27,678 bases of DNA from JBFJVZ01 sp041623895. Its GTDB lineage: Bacteria; Planctomycetota; Planctomycetia; Pirellulales; Pirellulaceae. Of this stretch, positions 23,357-27,678 are shown one piece after another (within the stretch, counting starts at the first letter, position 1; every line of letters starts with the position of its first letter). The stretch is from NCBI GenBank assembly GCA_041623895.1, contig JBFJVZ010000043.1, forward strand, positions 1 through 27,678, in the 5' to 3' direction. The translations under genes and the position numbers were made by a program. The notes beneath the pieces were generated by a model. That model had not been told where the DNA came from, made no database searches, and saw only the letters and a list, made by a program, of their open reading frames with translations.

Positions 23357-25126
23357 ATGCTCGGACCCGTTTTCAATCGAGAAGCCGCCGTGGTGCCCAA
23401 ACGCGCCAAGACCTACCTAATGAGGGGGGTCTACGTGCTGGCGATGTTGTCGCTGTTGTGCACGGGCTACCTGGTGTTGGATGGCTCGCGGTCGCTGTCC
23501 ACGGCATCGGACGCGGCGCGTTTCGGTGGCTGGATGTTCAAACTGCTGGCTCCGTTGCAGCTATTGGTGCTCAGTAGCCTGGCCGCTGTGGGGGCCGCTA
23601 GCAGCGTTGCCCAGGAGAAAGATCGCCGTACGCTGATTCTGTTGCTGCTGACCCGATTGACCGGATTTGAGGTCGTGGCTGGCAAACTTTCCGCCTCGCT
23701 GCTGGGGCCGATGTCGATGTTGCTGTGCGGCTTCCCTTTGTTTTTGACGCTGCCGCTGCTGGGTGGTGTTTCGCCGGAGCAAGTGATTGGCGTTTTTGTG
23801 GTCACGGCAGCCACCATTTTCTTGGCCGGAGCGACCGGCACCGTCGTTGGGATGTGGCGGGAGAAATCGTTTCAGGCGATTGCCTTAACCGTTTTGCTGT
23901 TGTTGATGTTCGTTGGAATGGGTGAGATCGTCACGGCGATTGCGGGTTTGCCGGCTGCAGCCGTGCTGGCCGTTAGTCCGCCCCGTGCGCTGATGGCCGC
24001 GGCGTCACCGCTGGCCAGTTTGTCTGAGCAGACAGCTTGGGGTGTGACTGCGTTTGTGGTGGTCGCCTGTGTCTTGGCGAGTCTGATTTTAAGCGTTGGT
24101 GTGGCGCGTGTCCGCGTCTGGAATCCGTCGCGCGAAGTCCGTCTGAAAGCACCGGAGCCGGAAACATCCGAAGAACTTGAATCGGAAGAAGGTCCAGCGA
24201 GCTGGAAAGTGCGAGCCCCGCGGCGGGTGTGGGATAATCCCATTTTGTGGCGAGAAATTTGCACTTGGGCGTACGGTCGCAAAGTCGTCGTGATCCGCTT
24301 CGCGTTTGCGATATTGTTCGTTTTAATTGCGGCCGCGGTCTACTTGCAGATTCAAAGTGGTGTGGCCCTGGAGCCGGCTGGACGGATTGGACGCGCCCTG
24401 CCCTCGGCGACGATTCCGATGGCCGCGATCGGGGTGATCAGTTTGGTGTTGGTCAATGCGTTGGCGGTTAATTCGGTCACCGGTGAACGTGACGGTTTGG
24501 CGTTGGATTTGCTGTTGGTGACCGACCTCAGCCCCCGCGAGTTTGTCTTTGGAAAATTGCTGGGAGTCTTGTACGTTGCCAAGGAAATGATTGTCTTGCC
24601 CATCGGCCTGGTGATTTATTTGGCGGCCAGCGGCGTGCTGACGGTCGAGAATACGGTTTATGCAATTATTGGCGCCCTGATGCTGTACGTGTTCGTAACG
24701 ATGCTGGGAATCCACACGGGTTTGAATTACGTTGCCAGTCGCACCGCCACCTTGGCAAGTTTGGGGACGGTATTTTTCTTATGTGTGGGGATTGCCATTT
24801 GCATGACGATCATGGTCAGTTTTCGCGGCGCCTTTCAATTACAGCTGCCACCTTTTCTGGTCATGATTTTGGGGGGTGGAGCTGCGTTGTTTGCGTCGCT
24901 GGGCTGGCGCAATCCTTCGTCAGCGATCTTCGCAGCATCCTTTCTGTTGCCAGTGATCACGTTTTATTGCATCACTCAATTCTTGCTGCAGACCGACCAC
25001 TTGCTGGTGGTCTTTCCGTTGGCGGTCGGCTACGGATTCACCACGGCCGCCATGATGATCCCGGCGCTCAGCGAGTTTGATGTTTCGCTTGAGCGCGACC
25101 GCGGAGCCGAGGGAGATGCTGCTTGA
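23357..25126 (+). CDS. ABC-2 type permease, two tandem permease units in one chain
   Basis: A 589-residue polytopic inner-membrane protein. Two ABC-2 units are visible. The first has VAQEKDRRTLILLLLTRLTG, and the second, after a charged linker (about residues 255-295, EPETSEELESEEGPASWK), has TGERDGLALDLLLVTDLSP. Each is the cytoplasmic coupling segment of an ABC-2 half-permease, so the protein looks like a fused dimer. The substrate is unknown. Proteins of this type in planctomycetes act with a separate ATPase, and none is in this window. The ATG at 23357 begins a short cytoplasmic tail. The stop overlaps the following CNNM-like gene by 4 bases (TTGA), so the two are translationally coupled. 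Confidence 0.88.
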   Translation: MLGPVFNREAAVVPKRAKTYLMRGVYVLAMLSLLCTGYLVLDGSRSLSTASDAARFGGWMFKLLAPLQLLVLSSLAAVGAASSVAQEKDRRTLILLLLTRLTGFEVVAGKLSASLLGPMSMLLCGFPLFLTLPLLGGVSPEQVIGVFVVTAATIFLAGATGTVVGMWREKSFQAIALTVLLLLMFVGMGEIVTAIAGLPAAAVLAVSPPRALMAAASPLASLSEQTAWGVTAFVVVACVLASLILSVGVARVRVWNPSREVRLKAPEPETSEELESEEGPASWKVRAPRRVWDNPILWREICTWAYGRKVVVIRFAFAILFVLIAAAVYLQIQSGVALEPAGRIGRALPSATIPMAAIGVISLVLVNALAVNSVTGERDGLALDLLLVTDLSPREFVFGKLLGVLYVAKEMIVLPIGLVIYLAASGVLTVENTVYAIIGALMLYVFVTMLGIHTGLNYVASRTATLASLGTVFFLCVGIAICMTIMVSFRGAFQLQLPPFLVMILGGGAALFASLGWRNPSSAIFAASFLLPVITFYCITQFLLQTDHLLVVFPLAVGYGFTTAAMMIPALSEFDVSLERDRGAEGDAA

Positions 25127-26364
25127 GCTGGATCACGGAAGTCTGGCCGTGGTTAGCGGCGATGAGCGTGTTGATTCTGCTCAGTGCGTTATTCAGCGGC
25201 AGTGAGGCAGCTCTCTTTTCGCTTCAACATCGCCACCGCCGGCGGCTTTCTCGCCGCGGTGTTGGTGGTCGCATTGCGGCGCGTTTGCTGCGCGAACCGG
25301 AGCGTTTGTTGTCGGCAATTCTGTTCTGGAATCTGCTGATCAACATGACGTATTTTGCCATCGCGGCGATCATCGGCGGTCGTCTGGAAGCGGGTCACGA
25401 AGCTGGCCCCAGCGCCGCGATTGCTTTCACCGCAGTCTCTTTGCTGACCATCATTTTTTTCAGTGAGATGCTGCCAAAGAGTGTTGCCGTCTCGGCGCCG
25501 CTGCATCTATCCGTTTTCGTTGGACCGCCCTTGGCGCTGGCGGTCCGGATCGTGGCCCCGATACTGCCAACGATCAGAATGTTCAACTTGATAGCGAGGC
25601 GGCTGATCTGGCCTTCGTTTGTACCGGAGCCCGACATAGATTTGGCGGATATCGAACGAGCAATCGAACTTGGAACGGACGATGCCGCACTGATCAGGCG
25701 CGAGCGTGTGGCCATGCAAGGCGTCGTGGAAATGGCGGAGACCCGAGTCAGTGAAGTCATGCGGCCGCGGGCTCAACTGCGGATTCTGCCGGCACCGCTG
25801 GATCGCCGCGCGTTGGTCGAAGGAACACCTCCCGGTGGCTACTTGTTGGTCAAGGACGCCAAAACCAACAGAATCACCGGTGCCATTGCCGTGCGGCGGC
25901 TGAGGCCAAGTCAAATCGACGATCTGAATGCCGCGGTCGAACCAGTTATCTTCGTTCCCTGGTCGGCACGCGTGTCGCAAGTTTGGGATCAACTCCATGC
26001 CGAAGACTGCAGCGTGGCGGTGACCGTTAACGAGTTTGGTGAAGCGATCGGTGCTCTCTCGGTGGACGATATTCTCAGACATGTGCTTGCTCCACGCAAA
26101 GGAGTTGACGAAGTTGACGAAGCTCTGATTCAGAAAATTGACGCCGATCACTACCGCGTTAGCGGCGCAGCTAGCCTGCGCGCGCTAGCGAAACGACTGG
26201 GCATCGAGTCACCCGAGGGAGGCGTCGCGACGGTCGCCGGTTATATCCAGCGTCACAACGAGCGGCGTCCCCGCCCGGGCGACCGGGCGGTGCTGGATCG
26301 CTACGAATTACGGGTGATCGAGCAACAAGCTGGCGTGGCCTGGAGACCGAGGTCAAGCCGCTGA
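25123..26364 (+). CDS. CNNM/CorC (HlyC)-family transporter-associated protein, C-terminus probably replaced
   Basis: A membrane protein of 413 residues from the CNNM/CorC family, linked to Mg2+/Co2+ or Na+ transport. The N-terminal DUF21/CNNM region has FSGSEAALFSLQ (24-35), the membrane segment ILFWNLLINMTYFAIAAII and FSEMLPKSVAVS, all typical. A Bateman (CBS) pair follows, starting RVSEVMRPRAQL, with the first CBS weak. A CorC_HlyC domain (about 340-400) includes YRVSGAASLRALAKRLGI and VAGYI. The TTG start at 25123 overlaps the permease stop and is the only start near the membrane region. After RYELRVIEQQ the sequence stops matching the expected beta-strand end and terminates in GVAWRPRSSR. 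This coincides with where the helicase-coding frame begins, so the last residues may derive from the junction. Confidence 0.88.
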   Translation: MSWITEVWPWLAAMSVLILLSALFSGSEAALFSLQHRHRRRLSRRGVGGRIAARLLREPERLLSAILFWNLLINMTYFAIAAIIGGRLEAGHEAGPSAAIAFTAVSLLTIIFFSEMLPKSVAVSAPLHLSVFVGPPLALAVRIVAPILPTIRMFNLIARRLIWPSFVPEPDIDLADIERAIELGTDDAALIRRERVAMQGVVEMAETRVSEVMRPRAQLRILPAPLDRRALVEGTPPGGYLLVKDAKTNRITGAIAVRRLRPSQIDDLNAAVEPVIFVPWSARVSQVWDQLHAEDCSVAVTVNEFGEAIGALSVDDILRHVLAPRKGVDEVDEALIQKIDADHYRVSGAASLRALAKRLGIESPEGGVATVAGYIQRHNERRPRPGDRAVLDRYELRVIEQQAGVAWRPRSSR

Positions 26365-27678
26365 AAGCGGAGCTCACTCTTGCACGTCGCCTGCTTTACG
26401 CCATCGCCAACTTGGGGAACGAAACCAGCTCCTTGATCGAAATACATGCGGCCTTGAGAGAGCTGATCGTCCGGGAGAACAATCTGCTGGATCCCGAAGC
26501 GCTCCTGGGTGAGATGTGCACGGCCCTCGGCGATAACCTGCAAGCCCTGGAAGCCGTCCTCGAGGACTTCTCCACTTTGGCGAAAGCGAATGTGTACGAA
26601 TGTATTCGCGTCAGCGAGGGAGAAGACTGGCTGGATGCGCTGAGCAGCACCACCGGCGTGCTGATCGAGAGGGAGACGCAGCTCAACGCCTGGTGCGCGT
26701 GGCGGCGGGTACGGGATGAAGCCGTCGGAGCCGGCTTGGGTCCGTTGGTTTCCGCGGTAGAGCAGGGAGATGTCGCTCCGGGCTGGATTGCGCGCTGCTT
26801 CGAATATTCTTACTGCCGCTGGTGGATCTCGGAGGTGGTTCAGGCCGATTCTGTGTTGCGCACTTTTCATTCTGCGGGTCGCGACGATGAAATTGAATCG
26901 TTCACCCGGCTTGACGACAGCTTTACCGAACTCACGAGGCGATATATTCACTCCAGTCTTTGTTCCAAAATGCCGCAGCGGCAGCGGGTCGCCCAGACGG
27001 CGGAATTCGGCGTTTTGCGCAGAGAGCTGGAGAAAAAGGCGCGCCACAAGCCCCTTCGTCAGCTCATCAGCGAGATTCCGTCTGCGCTTACCCGGCTGAC
27101 GCCCTGCCTGCTCATGAGTCCGCTATCCGTGGCCCAGTATCTGGCTCCGGATCAGTCCATTTTCGACCTGGTGATCTTCGACGAAGCCTCGCAGATCACG
27201 GTCTGGGACGCGGTCGGCGCCATCGCCAGAGGCAAACAGGTGGTGGTGGTGGGAGATCCAAAGCAGCTGCCGCCGACCAGCTTTTTCAGCCGCGCCGACG
27301 AGGACCTGAATGAAGGTGACGAATTCGAATTTGAAGCCGACCTCGAGAGCATTCTGGACGAATGCCTGGGCGCGGGTCTTCCCGCGCGCAATCTCGAATG
27401 GCACTACAGAAGCGAGCACGAAAGCCTGATCGCGTTTTCGAATCATCGCTATTACGGCGGCGGGCTGATTACGTTCCCGTCGCCGCATACCTATGATAGG
27501 GCGGTGCGTTGCCGCTATGTTCCTGACGGCGTATACGGTCGAGGAGGCACCCGAACGAACCGCGCGGAGGCTAAGGCGGTGGTGGCGGAAGTGGTCAAGC
27601 GCCTGAGGAATCCGTTGTTCATGAACTCGGATCGCTCTATCGGTGTGGTTACCTTCAACGTTGAGCAGCAGCGGCTCA
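26340..27678 (+). CDS. Partial superfamily 1 helicase (DUF4011/DUF3320-type), 5' end missing, runs off the window
   Basis: An uninterrupted reading frame of about 446 codons (codon starts at 26340, 26343 and so on) with no stop to the window end. It is not reported by start-to-stop ORF searches because both ends are absent. It encodes a UPF1-like SF1 helicase segment: motif II VIFDEASQ (27171-27194), motif III GDPKQLPPT (27252-27278), motif IV-type LEWHYRSEHESLI (27393-27431), and IGVVTFNVEQQ near the end, typical of large DUF4011 helicases. The upstream region that should carry Walker A and about 1000 residues is missing. The frame opens inside the CorC-like gene with no start codon assigned. 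It is therefore a 5'-truncated remnant or the product of a recombination or assembly junction near 26330-26350. The window edge truncates the 3' side. Confidence 0.85.
   Translation, partial: METEVKPLKAELTLARRLLYAIANLGNETSSLIEIHAALRELIVRENNLLDPEALLGEMCTALGDNLQALEAVLEDFSTLAKANVYECIRVSEGEDWLDALSSTTGVLIERETQLNAWCAWRRVRDEAVGAGLGPLVSAVEQGDVAPGWIARCFEYSYCRWWISEVVQADSVLRTFHSAGRDDEIESFTRLDDSFTELTRRYIHSSLCSKMPQRQRVAQTAEFGVLRRELEKKARHKPLRQLISEIPSALTRLTPCLLMSPLSVAQYLAPDQSIFDLVIFDEASQITVWDAVGAIARGKQVVVVGDPKQLPPTSFFSRADEDLNEGDEFEFEADLESILDECLGAGLPARNLEWHYRSEHESLIAFSNHRYYGGGLITFPSPHTYDRAVRCRYVPDGVYGRGGTRTNRAEAKAVVAEVVKRLRNPLFMNSDRSIGVVTFNVEQQRL

Noticed and set aside
26301..27047. Minus-strand open frame of 248 codons at the right end
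   Set aside because: It is opposite the helicase frame, which carries recognisable SF1 motifs further along and is continuous to the window end.
1..27678. CRISPR arrays, tRNA or rRNA genes, complete insertion sequences
   Set aside because: No regularly spaced repeats, no cloverleaf or rRNA-like sequence and no transposase frame were found on reading both strands.

Overview
The window looks like a chromosomal segment of a planctomycete, most likely a Pirellulales (Rhodopirellula/Blastopirellula-type) bacterium. The evidence is a DUF1559 (H-x9-DG) pseudopilin-like protein, a PEP-CTERM/exosortase substrate, a Ser/Thr kinase fused to cyclase-like, AAA and TPR modules, a RoxA-like di-haem cytochrome, and intergenic palindromes of the EGEAPAEP-coding and 'TAGGCCAGGACTTGTCC' types that I remember from that group. 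No tRNA, rRNA, CRISPR array or complete insertion sequence was seen.

Layout. (1) 80-10129 is a surface-polysaccharide locus of two divergent operons. Leftward: a GT4 glycosyltransferase, a GT2 glycosyltransferase and a GtrII-like membrane protein. Rightward: an ABC-2 permease (Wzm-like), an ATPase with a Wzt-type C-terminal domain, a PAPS sulfotransferase, an FkbM methyltransferase, a NodB-type deacetylase and another glycosyltransferase. Together they suggest a sulfated and methylated glycan exported by an ABC transporter. (2) A 20-bp perfect hairpin (10158-10213) separates this from a leftward operon (16902 to 10223) of a small membrane protein, a RoxA-like lipoprotein cytochrome and the large kinase/pseudocyclase/AAA/TPR protein. 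(3) 17261-20440 carries a DUF1844 protein, pyrG and kdsB, all leftward. CTP synthase makes the co-substrate of KdsB. (4) 20492-22579 carries a promoter with a perfect TTGACA -35 box, a cobalamin riboswitch (P1 20531-20537/20751-20757, B12 box 20733-20749), a DUF1559 protein and a DUF4465 PEP-CTERM protein. (5) 22544-23096 holds two leftward Flp-type pilin genes, the first overlapping the 3' end of the PEP-CTERM gene. (6) 23357-26364 holds an ABC-2 double permease and a CNNM/CorC-like protein. (7) From about 26340 to the window end there is an open frame, with no start and no stop, coding for the C-terminal helicase motifs of a large superfamily 1 helicase. It begins abruptly inside the end of the CorC-like gene, so it is a truncation, a recombination junction or an assembly join.

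The most interesting system is (4). A B12 riboswitch controls not a known transporter or B12-independent isozyme but an exported pseudopilin-like protein and a surface-sorted DUF4465 protein. My inference is a planctomycete surface corrinoid-capture module that uses exosortase sorting where Bacteroidota use lipoproteins. Other points of note are the fully degenerate cyclase domain of the kinase, the sulfotransferase and methyltransferase genes directly behind the Wzt-type exporter, and a four-copy pentanucleotide repeat inside kdsB.
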